Shown: piece by piece, positions 7,392-16,975 of the stretch
Layout of the letters: each line of letters opens with the position of its first letter
Numbering within the stretch: position 1 is the first letter of the stretch
From: Verrucomicrobiota bacterium
Lineage (GTDB): Bacteria > Verrucomicrobiota > Verrucomicrobiia > Limisphaerales > J093
Direction: 5' to 3'
Assembly: GCA_016871715.1 (NCBI GenBank)
Contig: VHCO01000051.1
Span: forward strand, 1-37,307
Length of the DNA stretch: 37,307 nucleotides
Notes under the pieces: generated by a model
Told to the model about the DNA's origin: nothing
The model's database searches: none
Seen by the model: only the letters and a program-made list of their open reading frames with translations
Translations under genes and position numbers: made by a program

Positions 7392-9662
7392 TTACGCGTG
7401 GGTGGCGGCGGCCAGGCGCTCGGCCAGGGCGCGCACCTGCCGCAGATCGAGTTTACCGGAGCCCAGCAAGGGGAAGGCCTCGACGTAAAAGAACTGGTTG
7501 GCCTTGGGCAGCCACAGGTTGGGCAGGCCCGCCAGGGGCAGCTTGTCGAGGACCTGGCGCAGAGCGTCCGCTGGCAAGCGATGCAGGACCGCCAGTCGCT
7601 CGCCTTTTTTCGGGTCGGTGACGCCGGCCACGACGAACGTGGTTTCGGTGGCGTCGGCCAAGCGGTGGAGCGTTTCCTCGAGGCGGACGTGGGGCACCAT
7701 TTCACCGCCGATCTTGCTGAAGCGGCTGAGGCGATCGGTGATCTCGAGGAAACCGTCTTCGTCCAAGGTGGCGATGTCGCCGGTCACGTACCAGCCGTCG
7801 CGGAGGACCTCGGCGGTTTGGTCGGGCGCATCCAGGTAGCCTCGCATCACGTTGGGTCCGCGCACCAGGAGCAACCCGGGTTGCCCGACGGGCACCGGCT
7901 CGAACGAGGCCGGGTCCACCAAGCGCACGCAGATCCCGGGGAGTGGATGTCCGATCTTGCCCCGTTTGGAGCCGATCTGTCGGTAGCCCGGGGCGCGAAA
8001 GTCCAGGGTGTTGACCGCCACACCGGGTGCGCACTCGGTGCAACCGTAGGCCTCGAAGGGGCGGATGCCGAAATGCTCCTCGAAAGCGGTGGCTACGCGC
8101 TCGGGCAATTTCTCGGCGCCGGCCAACACCAGGCGCAGGCTGCCGAACTGGCCCGGAGCGCAACCGCGCATGTAGAGCTGGAGGAAGGTGGGCGTTCCCA
8201 GGAGCAGGGTCACGCGGTAGCGCTGGACCAGTTCGCCGACCGCCTTGGCGTCCAGGGGCGAAGGGTAGTAAACGACTCCCACACCGACGACCGCGGGGAA
8301 GCACAGCCCGCCGGTGAAACCGAAGGAGTGGAAGAAGGGCAAGACCCCGAGCAGGCGGTCTTGGGGCAGGGGTTGGAAGATCTGCTCGAATTGTTCGAGG
8401 TTCGAGCCGATGTTGTAGTGGCTCAGCATGGCGCCTTTAGGGTCGCCGGTGCTCCCACTCGAGAAGATGACCGTGGCGAGATCGTCGAGTTGGGCTGGGC
8501 GCCGCCGGCCCAACGCCCGTTCGAGCCATCCGGCGGGCAAGAGCCAACTCAGGGCCAGCGCCAGCAGCCGTTCGGTTGGCGCAGGTTGGGCGGCGAGGTC
8601 TTCGAGCCAGAGGATTTGGCCTGGCACCTCGAGCTTCACCTGTTCGAGAAAGGCGCGGGAGGTGAGGACGGTCCGGAGGCGGCACCGGGCGGCGCAAGCG
8701 GCGAGCACGGAGGTCGAGGCGGTGTAGTTCAGGTTGACCGGCACTTTGCCCAGAAACAGGGCGGCCAGATTCACCAAGGCCCCCGCGACCGAGGGCGGCA
8801 GGAGGATCCCCACCTGCTCTTGGTCGGCCCAAACCGACCGCAACCGCCGCGCCAGATACACGGTGCGCGCGAGGGCGGCGCCGAAGCTGAGCCTGGGCAC
8901 GCGATGGTCGGCCATGGCAAAGCGCCACGGGTAGCGCCGGGCGGTGCGTCGGAAGGCCCGGTGGAGCGGTTGCAGGCGCGCTTTGCGGTGGCTCCAGGCC
9001 TCGGCCATGAGTTCTTGGACGGCCTGACGCACGGCGGACGGGGTGGCCTCGGCGGGCAGCGGCGCTCCGTACTGCACGGCCACGGGGTAGGGGAAAGACT
9101 TAGGCAGTTTCCAGAGGAACCGGCGCTGCTCGGAGCTAAAGATGCTGCCCCAGACGCCGTCCAGGGCCACGGGGACGATGGGGGCAGCCAGGCCCTTCAT
9201 GATCTTCTCGAAACCGCGCCGGAAGGGGAGCAAGTGACCCACCCGCGTGATTTGGCCTTCGGCAAAGATGCAAACCACCTCGCCGCCGCGGATGGCCTCG
9301 CTCGCCGTCCGGAGGGCGAGGATGAGATCGCGCGGTCGCTGTTCCGACGAGATCGGGATCGCGCGCAGGAGCCGCGCGAAGGGCCGGATCCAGGGCTTGT
9401 TGTACTCGCGTTGCTGCATGAGGAAACGAATGGGCCGGTCGGTGGACGCCTGCAGCAGCAACGAATCCACGACCGAGAGATGGTTGCACACGAGCAACGC
9501 CCCGCCGCGAGCCGGCAAGTGGTCACGGCCGCCCACGCGAATGCGGTAGCAGGTGTGGGTGGCGAGCCACAACACCAACCGCAGCAGCTTGAGGGCAATC
9601 GTCACCGTGAGCTTGCTGGAGCCAGGGTTGGCCTGGTCGACCGGCTGGGAGGTCGGGTTCAC
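7392..9662 (-). CDS. Fused acylglycerophosphate-type acyltransferase / acyl-ACP synthetase (Aas-like)
   Basis: The 756-aa fusion has two domains. Residues about 25-230 form a PlsC/LPLAT acyltransferase with NHLSVVD at 60-66 (the HX4D catalytic pair is His61/Asp66) and FAEGQITR at 133-140 as the substrate-binding block. Residues about 240-756 form an AMP-forming acyl-CoA/ACP synthetase with the P-loop-like SSGSTGDPKG at 401-410, YGCTE at 539-543, TGD at 627-629 and the catalytic lysine in GSGKLDL (Lys737). The E. coli Aas protein has this two-domain order and re-acylates lysophospholipids at the inner membrane. The start is GTG at 9660-9662. A TAAAGT hexamer lies 11 nt upstream and no Shine-Dalgarno sequence is seen. 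No LplT flippase domain or gene is adjacent. Confidence 0.92.
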   Translation of the reverse strand: MNPTSQPVDQANPGSSKLTVTIALKLLRLVLWLATHTCYRIRVGGRDHLPARGGALLVCNHLSVVDSLLLQASTDRPIRFLMQQREYNKPWIRPFARLLRAIPISSEQRPRDLILALRTASEAIRGGEVVCIFAEGQITRVGHLLPFRRGFEKIMKGLAAPIVPVALDGVWGSIFSSEQRRFLWKLPKSFPYPVAVQYGAPLPAEATPSAVRQAVQELMAEAWSHRKARLQPLHRAFRRTARRYPWRFAMADHRVPRLSFGAALARTVYLARRLRSVWADQEQVGILLPPSVAGALVNLAALFLGKVPVNLNYTASTSVLAACAARCRLRTVLTSRAFLEQVKLEVPGQILWLEDLAAQPAPTERLLALALSWLLPAGWLERALGRRRPAQLDDLATVIFSSGSTGDPKGAMLSHYNIGSNLEQFEQIFQPLPQDRLLGVLPFFHSFGFTGGLCFPAVVGVGVVYYPSPLDAKAVGELVQRYRVTLLLGTPTFLQLYMRGCAPGQFGSLRLVLAGAEKLPERVATAFEEHFGIRPFEAYGCTECAPGVAVNTLDFRAPGYRQIGSKRGKIGHPLPGICVRLVDPASFEPVPVGQPGLLLVRGPNVMRGYLDAPDQTAEVLRDGWYVTGDIATLDEDGFLEITDRLSRFSKIGGEMVPHVRLEETLHRLADATETTFVVAGVTDPKKGERLAVLHRLPADALRQVLDKLPLAGLPNLWLPKANQFFYVEAFPLLGSGKLDLRQVRALAERLAAATHA

Positions 9663-9816
9663 GCCGGGAACGTACTTTAGGGCTGCCTTACGTGGCTAAT
9701 TGAAAAAACTTCTATCGCCTCGCCTCAAAACAAACCTCCAGAGCGGGCAGGAGCTGGGGATGCCCAGCCCAGGAGGGCGAGGGTGTCGCCACAACGCCCC
9801 TCGAGGGCCGTGCGCT

Positions 9817-10020
9817 TCAGGGAAAAGGGCCACGGCGGATGGGGTCGTCCTGCCAACTGGACCACGGAGCGAAGAGCCAGTCCCGCGACAATTCCCAACG
9901 GGTGGGTTGGTTCCAGGGTTTCTCGGACCGGTTCCCTGGTCCGACGGAGCGGCAACCGCTCGCTATGGCCACGAGCAGGAGGATGGCCAAGGCGTACCCG
10001 GGGTGCGATCGAGCGGTCAT
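9817..10020 (-). CDS. Small lipoprotein, unknown function
   Basis: 67 aa. The N-terminal signal ends in the lipobox IASGC with Cys23 as the lipidation site. The mature part is only about 45 residues: it starts CRSVGPGNRSEKPWNQP and is Trp-rich (RWELSRDWLFAPWSSW). The SEKPWN-P-x-x-W pattern recalls small lipoproteins of Verrucomicrobiota and Planctomycetota, though I know of no assigned role. It lies 25 bp after the TRAP permease on the same strand, so it is probably the last gene of that operon. The frame is open upstream to 10095, but only the ATG at 10020 puts the signal peptide at the N-terminus. It could be an accessory subunit of the transporter or simply a neighbour. Confidence 0.68.
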   Translation of the reverse strand: MTARSHPGYALAILLLVAIASGCRSVGPGNRSEKPWNQPTRWELSRDWLFAPWSSWQDDPIRRGPFP

Positions 10021-10045
10021 CCCTAGCGCCAACTTCTTGGTCCGT

Positions 10046-11911
10046 TCAGGACGGCTTGAACCACTGGGGCAGCGTGGTGGTGAGCGCAGGCACATAGGTG
10101 ATCAATAACACGACGACCAGGCGCAACCCGACAAAGGGCAGCACCGCCCGGGCGACTTCGGTCAAGGGCTTGCCGAATCGGTACGAGGCCAAGAAGAGGT
10201 TCATTCCGACCGGGGGTGTCAGGTAGCCCAACTCGAGGTTGGCCAAGAACAGGATTCCGAGGTGTACGGGATCCACGTTGAAGGCCAGGCCCAGGGGCAC
10301 GATCAGGGGCACCACCACCACGATGGCGGAGTAGATGTCCATGAGGCAACCCACCAGCAAGAGGAAGAAGTTGAGCATGATCAGGAAGACCAGCGGCGAA
10401 TGGATGTTGGCGGTGGCCCACTCGACCGCGTGGGCGGCCACCTGCGCGTCGATCAGGTAGTTGGTGAAGCCCAGGGCCACCCCGAGGATCAGCAGGATCC
10501 CACCCACCAACAGGCCGCACTCGGTCATCACGCGGGGCACATCGCGAATCAATCGCAGGTCGCGATAGACGAAGGTCTCGACCACGAAGGCGTAGCCGGC
10601 GGTGAGCGCGGCGGCCTCGACCGGCGTTGCCAGGCCGCTGAGCAGGCTGCCGAGGGCAACGACCGGCAGCAACAGCTCCCACCTCGCCTCCCAGATCGCC
10701 CGGGCGGCTTCAGAGGCATCGAATCGGCGTTGTTCCGCTTCGAGACGAGGGGCTTGGCGCCAACCCCACCAGGCCGTCGCCGCCACGAGCAACAGGCCCG
10801 GCGCCATCCCGCCCAGGAAGACCTCCGAGATGCCCACCTTAGCGATGATCGCGTAGAGAATCAGGGGGAGACACGGGGGGAAAAGCAGACCCAGCGAACC
10901 GGAACTGGTGAGCAACCCGAGCGAAGCCCGCTCGGAGTAGCGCGCGGCGAGCAAGACGGGCATCAGCAGTGCGCCCAGAGCGAGAATCGTGACGCCGGAG
11001 GCCCCCGTGAACGAGGTGAAGAAGGCGCACACCAACGCGGTCACGATCGCCGGTCCGCCGTGCCGCGCGCCGACCAGCGCCTGAAACACCCGCACCAACC
11101 GGCGCGACGCCCCGCCTTCGGCCAGGAAATACCCGGCCAGGGTGAACAGCGGGATGGTGGGCAAGGTCGGGTTGGTGACCAGCCGATAGTGGTCCAGGGG
11201 GATCGAGGCCAGGGGCAAGCCATCGCTCCAGAACAGAATCAAGGCTGCCCCGCCGAGGGTCACGAACACAGGGGCCCCGGCCAGAGTCGCCAAGAAGAGC
11301 AGCCCCAGCGCGGGCCACAACAGCCGCGCCGGCGCGACCGGCGTCCACACCGCCAGACCCACGAGCGCAGCCGCCAGCAACAGGGCTGCGGCTCGGCCAC
11401 GCCAACGGTCGGACGCATGAAGCCAGAGGCGCAGCGCCACGGCGGCGAATCCCAGCGGCAGAAAGGCCTGAACCCACCAGACTGGTATTCCATAGGCGAG
11501 GGTGTTACCTCCCTCGCGCTCGAACAGGACGAATTGAGCGCTGGCCAACGCCAGCACCGTCGAGATGGCCGCCGCGAAGGCGCCGCTTCCGAACCGGGCC
11601 CAATCACGCCAACGGCCTTTGAGGAAGGTGGTGGCGGCAGATAGGGAGAGCAAGCGATTGTCGCGAGCGGCGAGGGCGCCGCCGATGACGCCCGCGAGCA
11701 GGGTCAGGTGTTGCACGAACGAGGCCGACCCAGCGAGGCCGGGGCGACCGAACCACCGGAAGAGGATGTCCACCAGCGGCAAAGACGTCATCGCCGCCAG
11801 GACGATCACGACGGCCAGGTTCTCGACCGATCGCCACCAGGGCAGCGGTTGGGCCGGGTCGGGGGGTAACGCCGGGCTGGGATCGGCGCGGGTTTCGGCG
11901 ATGCCACTCAT
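10046..11911 (-). CDS. TRAP transporter fused DctQ-DctM permease (TatQM-like)
   Basis: The 621-aa polytopic inner-membrane protein joins the small four-helix Q subunit (about residues 28-180) to the large M subunit (about 195-620). M-subunit features include GAPVFVTLGGAALILF, LPTIPLFTLAGYFLAEGG, FTSFTGASGVTILALGALLMP and the C-terminal LELGYLTPPVGMNLFLAS. TRAP systems import organic acids using ion gradients and a periplasmic binding protein. Its ATG (11911) overlaps the TGA of the binding-protein gene as ATGA, so translation is probably coupled. A 25-bp gap leads to the small lipoprotein gene. Confidence 0.95.
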   Translation of the reverse strand: MSGIAETRADPSPALPPDPAQPLPWWRSVENLAVVIVLAAMTSLPLVDILFRWFGRPGLAGSASFVQHLTLLAGVIGGALAARDNRLLSLSAATTFLKGRWRDWARFGSGAFAAAISTVLALASAQFVLFEREGGNTLAYGIPVWWVQAFLPLGFAAVALRLWLHASDRWRGRAAALLLAAALVGLAVWTPVAPARLLWPALGLLFLATLAGAPVFVTLGGAALILFWSDGLPLASIPLDHYRLVTNPTLPTIPLFTLAGYFLAEGGASRRLVRVFQALVGARHGGPAIVTALVCAFFTSFTGASGVTILALGALLMPVLLAARYSERASLGLLTSSGSLGLLFPPCLPLILYAIIAKVGISEVFLGGMAPGLLLVAATAWWGWRQAPRLEAEQRRFDASEAARAIWEARWELLLPVVALGSLLSGLATPVEAAALTAGYAFVVETFVYRDLRLIRDVPRVMTECGLLVGGILLILGVALGFTNYLIDAQVAAHAVEWATANIHSPLVFLIMLNFFLLLVGCLMDIYSAIVVVVPLIVPLGLAFNVDPVHLGILFLANLELGYLTPPVGMNLFLASYRFGKPLTEVARAVLPFVGLRLVVVLLITYVPALTTTLPQWFKPS

Positions 11912-12972
11912 CGTTGGCCAGCGCGGTACTCGCGGAGCAGCCGTTGGACCTCATCGAAGATGTCGGTCGGCACCATCCGCCCGCGCACTTTAGGCTCGAT
12001 ACTGGCGCCGAAGGCTTCCCATTCGGCTTGGATGTCCGGGGCGAGCCGGTGCACGGTCAATCCGCGCTTTTGCATCGCCGCGAGGGCTTCCTGGTTCTCT
12101 TGGCGTCCGCGGGCTTGGACCTCCGCCCCCATGTCGAGTGCGGCCGCGCTCAGGGCCGCCTGTGTCTCGGGGGCGAGGGCGTCCCAGGCCTTGCGGGTGA
12201 TGAGGGTGCCCCCGACCAAAGGGGCCCAGTTGACCTCGACCATGTGGGTGGTCACGCGGTAGAACTGGCCGGCCAAGGCATAAAAAGGCGTCGAGGGCAC
12301 CACCTCGATCAGGCCGGTCTGTAACCCCGTGAGGGTATCGGTGTACTCGAGGGGGACCGGCCGATAGCCTTCCTCCCGCATGAGTTGCACATGGTCCGGG
12401 TCGCCTGCCCAGACGAACATCTTGAGGCCTTTGAAGTCCGCGGGGCGCAGGGCGGGTTCTTTCGAGAAGAACCGTACCCAGCCTGCATCCGCCCAGCAGA
12501 GGAGGTGAAAGCCTTTGGCTTGGAATCGTTGCTCGAGCAGCGGGCCGAGTTTCTCGCGGATGTAGACGACTTCATCGAGGGAGCGGTAGATCAGGGGCAT
12601 CTTTTGCAGACCGGCCACCGCAGGATCGATTTCTGCCAGACCGCCCACAGTGATCATGGCGGCTTGGAGCTGGCCGATGCGCATTCGCCGCACCATGTCG
12701 GCCTCGCTGCCCATGGTGCCGTCGGTGTAGATCGTCAGCTCGACACCGCCGCCTGGCGCCTTGCGCCATTGTTCGGCCATGACCTTGAGGGCTTGGTGGA
12801 ATGAGGTGTCTTTGGGCGCCAGCGTCGCCAACCGCACTCTGGCGCCGGCGGCCGTTAACGGCCCCAGGCCGGGCGCCACGACCAGCAGGCAGCCGAGGAG
12901 GAAGGGGAGCCGTGTGGGTCGGACTGGGCGGGTGCCCGCGGTGCGATGGCAGAGGAAGTGGGTGAGGTTCAT
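11908..12972 (-). CDS. TRAP transporter substrate-binding protein (DctP/TatP-like)
   Basis: About 354 aa from ATG 12972, with a signal peptide (LPFLLGCLLVVAPGLGPLTAAGA). The DctP fold is visible in VRLATLAPKDTSFHQALKVMAEQW, the GTMGSEADMVRRMRIGQLQAAM block, and GLKMFVWAGDPDHVQLMREEGYRPVPL, where most TRAP receptors have the R-x-x-P substrate-binding arginine helix. The start overlaps the stop of the TatT gene (ATGA at 12969-12972), which excludes the longer frame up to 13071. In the T. pallidum TPAT system, the TatP protein docks on trimeric TatT and carries a hydrophobic ligand pocket. A similar role is inferred here from gene order. Confidence 0.93.
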   Translation of the reverse strand: MNLTHFLCHRTAGTRPVRPTRLPFLLGCLLVVAPGLGPLTAAGARVRLATLAPKDTSFHQALKVMAEQWRKAPGGGVELTIYTDGTMGSEADMVRRMRIGQLQAAMITVGGLAEIDPAVAGLQKMPLIYRSLDEVVYIREKLGPLLEQRFQAKGFHLLCWADAGWVRFFSKEPALRPADFKGLKMFVWAGDPDHVQLMREEGYRPVPLEYTDTLTGLQTGLIEVVPSTPFYALAGQFYRVTTHMVEVNWAPLVGGTLITRKAWDALAPETQAALSAAALDMGAEVQARGRQENQEALAAMQKRGLTVHRLAPDIQAEWEAFGASIEPKVRGRMVPTDIFDEVQRLLREYRAGQR

Positions 12973-13940
12973 GGTCGATCGTCGGGAGGCAAGGGGGGCA
13001 GGATGAGGTCGTCGGCCCGTTCGCGGAGCCAGCGGGCGCGTCGCTGAAGGATGAGATTGACCAGGCGCCAATCGGGGCGGGCGTTTGGATCGATGGCCAG
13101 CGCCCGGCCGATCAGGTCGTCGAACTGGGCTCGATCCTGCTGCGGGATGGCGACCGCCTCCGCCAGGGCGACAAAGGGCCCGGTGTGTTGGCCCTGGGAC
13201 AACTGCACCGCGCGCTCGAAGTGGTGGCGCGCTCGCGCCGCGGGCGTGCCCGTTGCACCCTGCCGGCTCATCTCGTAGGCGATCAGAAAGGTGTGGATCG
13301 CGCCGTGCTCGAAGCTCTCGTCCAGTTCCAGCGCGCGATCGATCAGGGCCTCGGCGATGGGCAAGTCCGCAATGACTTCAGGGTTGTCTTTCGAGACGGA
13401 CACCGCCGCGGCCCACGCCAGCCCGGTCCAATACAGCAACGGGACCTGTGCGCGCCGCATCCGGCGAGCGGCTTGCTCGGGATGGGCCCGCAGCTCCGCC
13501 GTGAAGCCCGGCGCGCTGACCTCGAGCCCGCGCAGTCCATAGTCGCGCGCCCGCAAGTACAAGCGCTGCGCTCGGGCGCGCAGTGCGGCGGCGGCCTGGA
13601 CGTCCCGCAGTTCCAGTTCGTCGGCGTCTTGTTGGACGAAGGCGTAGGCGTACTGGGTAAACCCACTCGAGGCGGCGAACAAGAGTCCTTTGTGCCGCGG
13701 GCTTTCGGCCAGCAGGCTCTCCATGAGTTTGAGGCTGAACGGCACGGCCGCCCGCACCAATTCGGGATCGTCGTCGCGCGCGAAGGTGGCGCCGCCGGCG
13801 GCCAAGGCGTTGCCGATTTGGTTGACGGCCGCGCGCCGGACCGAGCAGCCCGCACCCGCGGCGAGCAGCACCACCATCAAGGCGAGCGCCCATGGGCAGG
13901 AGCGCCCGCCGGGAGGAAGACGAGTGCAGACCGAGTTCAT
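12969..13940 (-). CDS. TatT-family TRAP-associated TPR lipoprotein
   Basis: About 323 aa. The lipobox is LLAAGAGCSVRR, so the mature protein starts at that Cys and is probably outer-membrane or periplasm-tethered. The helical body matches the TatT family of TPR-associated TRAP systems: AVNQIGNALAAGGATFARDDDPELVRAAVPFSLKLMESLL at the start, YWTGLAWAAAVSVSKDNPEVIADLP, and HGAIHTFLIAYEMSRQG with FERAVQLSQGQHTGPFVALAE. The start at 13940 is preceded by TGAGG seven bases upstream. The upstream in-frame ATG (13979) would bury the signal sequence. It is the first gene of the transporter operon. The 290 bp upstream (13941-14230) contain no gene I can support and should hold the operon promoter. Confidence 0.88.
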   Translation of the reverse strand: MNSVCTRLPPGGRSCPWALALMVVLLAAGAGCSVRRAAVNQIGNALAAGGATFARDDDPELVRAAVPFSLKLMESLLAESPRHKGLLFAASSGFTQYAYAFVQQDADELELRDVQAAAALRARAQRLYLRARDYGLRGLEVSAPGFTAELRAHPEQAARRMRRAQVPLLYWTGLAWAAAVSVSKDNPEVIADLPIAEALIDRALELDESFEHGAIHTFLIAYEMSRQGATGTPAARARHHFERAVQLSQGQHTGPFVALAEAVAIPQQDRAQFDDLIGRALAIDPNARPDWRLVNLILQRRARWLRERADDLILPPLPPDDRP

Positions 13941-14230
13941 GGTGCGCCTCAGGAGCCAACCGCGCCGGCCGGGCGGCACCTCAGCCGCGGAACCGCGTGG
14001 GACCGGGTGGCCAACCCAGCCGCCGCGTCGAGTTGGGGGGGCAGACTACGCATCGCTTTGTGGGAGGAGAGTACGGTAGAGGGAGCAGCGGCGTCGACCG
14101 CTTTCGGCCCTGGGGCATCTCTCCTTATTCATTGGATTCAGACTGTGCAGACCCAGGATGGAGCTCGGGCAGGGTGACACGAGACCTCGCGGCGACGCTA
14201 GCCAGATGCCTGCGCGCCAGAATCGAGCGA

Positions 14231-16975
14231 CTACCATCGGCTGGGAGCGGTCGAGGCGCTCTCCGAGGCAGCCGAGTAGGAGGCCGGTGCAACCTCGCCC
14301 TCGGTGGGACCGCCGTGGCGGTCGCGCGCGTCGGGTTCGGGCGGCGGCTGCGCTCGGCCACGCTCCGACCGCTGGGCAAAGCGGGCGCGCACCTCGAAGG
14401 CGAAGTTATCGAGGACCTCCGGGTCGACGGGGTCGCCGTTGAGCCCGAGGGTGAGGGCCAAGAGGCCTTCTTGTTCGGCGACATGGAAGAACTGGGCTTC
14501 GGCGATCTTGTTGGGCATGCACTCGAGGGGGCCGACGCTGATGACGGCATCGATGTGACGATGGCGCCACTCGAAGAGGGGGTTACCCAGGGTCAGGACC
14601 GCTTCGCCCTCGAGTTCGGGTCGGATGTAGGGCGCGGCGGCGGCGAGCGAGTCGTGCACGGTGGTGCGCGAGGGCCAGCCGAGCGGGCGGGCGACCTGGC
14701 GATAGAGTTGTGCTTGGACGCTGCGTTGGATGTAGCGGTTGATGGTGTTTTCCCAGCCTTGGCTGTCGCGGTGGTAGTAGGTGCAATACTCGAGCCACTC
14801 GTTCATGGGCGCTAGGCGGGCGCGAATGCCGCGCTCGTTCAGGCGGCCGATGATCTGGTCATTCGCAAAGGCGTTGAGGCGCACGTAGATCTCGCCCACG
14901 ACCAACACGGTGGGGATCGCCGCGGTCGAACGGATCGCGGCGAACTCGGCGGCGGCGCGGCGCAACAGGTCGGCCAGGCCAAAGAGGCGCCCGCTGGCGA
15001 CCTCCCAGAGGGCCTGCCGCAAGGGGAGCTGGCCGTGGGCCTGCTGCCGGACCTGGTCGAGGAGGGTGGCGTGATAGCGCTCGTAGGTTGCCTGGGCCGA
15101 TCCGGGCGGCTGCTCGACGGGCCGGACTTCGAGCAAGGCATCGAAGAGCAAGTCGGTGGCGATGAACCCCGCGAACAGCAATACCGAGAACCCCGGCGGG
15201 GTGCCGGCGAAGTAGTCCGAGTCCACCGGCGCCCAGATGCGAACGCGGTCACGCCAGCCCAAGCGTTCGAGGGTAATTTGGTTGAGCAGGTTGTAGGTAC
15301 CGAACCGGCACGGCCCGCAAGTGCGGGGCATGACCAGGAAGTAGTTCCGGTCCGGTTCCGGCTCGCGTTCGAGGCGGTCGAGGAGAGTGCCCAAGGTCAT
15401 GCACATGGGGAGGCATTCCTTGCCCGAGGTGTAACGGCGGCCGAGTTGCAGCGCATTGCCCTCGGCGGCTTCGAGCAATTCTGCCTGCAGACCGAGGCCC
15501 TGCAACGACGCCACCACAACCTCCGAGCCGGGGCCCATGCGCGGCACGAGCACGGATTCGTTGGGCCGGATGTCCATCAGGCTCAGGCCGGAATCTTGCA
15601 GCGCCGTTAAATCGAGGGGCGGCTGGCCGGTCCGGCTCGCTTCGAGGTCTTGGCGCACGCAATGGAGGAAGGCCTCGATGCGGGTCTTGGTGCCGGCATC
15701 GCCCGAGTGGCCATCGGTCTCGATCACCGCGAAGGGTCTCCCCTCCATGGCGTAGGCGTAGAAATGCAGATTGAAACTGTCCGGGCCGCACGAGTAGTTG
15801 CTGCAGTAAAGACTGTAGATCCCTGGGGTGCGCCGGATCTGGTGGGCCGCGCGCAGGATCCTTTGGCCGTAGCCCCAGTACATGTCGGCAAACACGGGCA
15901 CCGATTCGCTGACGGGATAGCAGTCGATCGGGATGGCGACCGCGCCCTGCTCGCGCAGTAACGCCGGCACATTCGAGTTGAGGACCTTGTTGTAGATCGT
16001 ATAAGGCCGACCCAGCACGACCACCGGCACCACGTCCTGTTCGGCGCAAAAGACCAAGGCGCGCCGCCCCAACTCGAGGGTGGCCGCGTCGAACTCGGCC
16101 TGGGCGGCCAGGGCCCGGTCGTAGGCCGGGCGCCAACGCAGGCCGCCGACCTCGAGGGCGACGGCCACCTGCCGGCAACTCTCGCGGAATTCGGCCGATT
16201 CGAGGTTCCCCGGCCCGACGTCGAGGACGGGAGCCAGGACGCGTCCGTCGAGTTTGGCGCCGAGGTTCCAGCGCACCATGTCGGTGCTGGCCTGCACAAT
16301 GGGGCACAGGCGCGCGTGCGGCTCATCCGCCACCCGGGCGGTCGTGCGGACCATGGGCAGGAACAAGTAATCGCAGTCCGTTTCGGCCATGCGACCGACC
16401 ACCCCATGGTGCAATTGCATCGGAGCGCAGAACGGGATATTGGCCTCTTGGATGCCGCGCTTGAGGGTGGCGGCGTCGCCGGCGGGTTGCACGACCAGGT
16501 CAAACCCCAACTCGTGCAGGTACGTCGCGAAGAACGGGAACACGCCCTTGAGCGCGAACTCCTCGGAGATGGCGATGGTCGGTCGCCCGCGCCGCGCGCC
16601 GCACACCCGCTCGAGCTCTTGCACGAGCGCCTCGCGCTCGCGGAACGGATCCGGCGCGCGATCGGGCAGTTTACGTTTCCGGGTCCCTTTATCGTAGAGG
16701 GAACAGGCGCCGCCCCAGGTGAAGTTCTGCCGCGCGTCGGTAACGACCGTGCGAATACACTCGATGCGACACCGATTGCCCCCGCCGCCGCAGCCGCTAG
16801 TGGACTTGCAGACGAAGGTTTCTTTCTTCTCGATGCGCGCGCTCAGGAAGGTGGCCAAGTCGAGGGCGGGCTGGTCGGTCCAGGCGAGCTCGCGTCGCGC
16901 TAGCAGCGCGATTCCCATCGCTCCCACGGTGCCGGGGTTGGGCGGGATGACGACTTTGGGCGCCCGTCTGCCGCG
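14231..16975 (-). CDS. Giant acyl-CoA dehydratase activase, C-terminal part (frame-shifted from the N-terminal part)
   Basis: The in-frame protein begins near 16975 with PKVVIPPNPGTVGAMGIALLA, the normal end of the second activase domain; the frame is open up to 17140, but that extension is out-of-frame sequence. A Cys-rich segment (KSTSGCGGGGNRCRIEC) follows, then a DUF2229-like region (RPTIAISEEFALKGVFPFFATYLHELGFDLVV), then an HgdB/2-hydroxyacyl-CoA-dehydratase-like region. Cluster-type cysteines include SNYSCGPDSF, SGKECLPMCM and RTCGPCRFGTYN. About 910 residues. In intact relatives this is one polypeptide of about 1,400-1,500 aa with the part encoded at 16797-18704. Substrate and role are not established. 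The last 50 residues are low-complexity. Confidence 0.85.
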   Translation of the reverse strand, partial: RGRRAPKVVIPPNPGTVGAMGIALLARRELAWTDQPALDLATFLSARIEKKETFVCKSTSGCGGGGNRCRIECIRTVVTDARQNFTWGGACSLYDKGTRKRKLPDRAPDPFREREALVQELERVCGARRGRPTIAISEEFALKGVFPFFATYLHELGFDLVVQPAGDAATLKRGIQEANIPFCAPMQLHHGVVGRMAETDCDYLFLPMVRTTARVADEPHARLCPIVQASTDMVRWNLGAKLDGRVLAPVLDVGPGNLESAEFRESCRQVAVALEVGGLRWRPAYDRALAAQAEFDAATLELGRRALVFCAEQDVVPVVVLGRPYTIYNKVLNSNVPALLREQGAVAIPIDCYPVSESVPVFADMYWGYGQRILRAAHQIRRTPGIYSLYCSNYSCGPDSFNLHFYAYAMEGRPFAVIETDGHSGDAGTKTRIEAFLHCVRQDLEASRTGQPPLDLTALQDSGLSLMDIRPNESVLVPRMGPGSEVVVASLQGLGLQAELLEAAEGNALQLGRRYTSGKECLPMCMTLGTLLDRLEREPEPDRNYFLVMPRTCGPCRFGTYNLLNQITLERLGWRDRVRIWAPVDSDYFAGTPPGFSVLLFAGFIATDLLFDALLEVRPVEQPPGSAQATYERYHATLLDQVRQQAHGQLPLRQALWEVASGRLFGLADLLRRAAAEFAAIRSTAAIPTVLVVGEIYVRLNAFANDQIIGRLNERGIRARLAPMNEWLEYCTYYHRDSQGWENTINRYIQRSVQAQLYRQVARPLGWPSRTTVHDSLAAAAPYIRPELEGEAVLTLGNPLFEWRHRHIDAVISVGPLECMPNKIAEAQFFHVAEQEGLLALTLGLNGDPVDPEVLDNFAFEVRARFAQRSERGRAQPPPEPDARDRHGGPTEGEVAPASYSAASESASTAPSRW

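Noticed and set aside
7398..9680. 760-codon open frame on the + strand
   Set aside because: It is antisense to the Aas-like gene, whose catalytic motifs are all intact. Its translation is Gly/Gln/Glu/His-rich without domains. High GC makes long antisense frames common.
9740..9800. Possible terminator after the small lipoprotein gene
   Set aside because: Some pairing (CTGGG.../CCCAG) is present, but the stem is imperfect and not followed directly by a T run on the minus strand.
10262..11644. 460-codon + strand open frame
   Set aside because: Antisense to the TRAP permease; Gln/His/Arg-rich composition with no protein features.
14046..14237. Short minus-strand frame between the activase and TatT genes, with AAGGAG near an internal ATG
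   Set aside because: No protein character, no family, and it overlaps the expected promoter region of the transporter operon.
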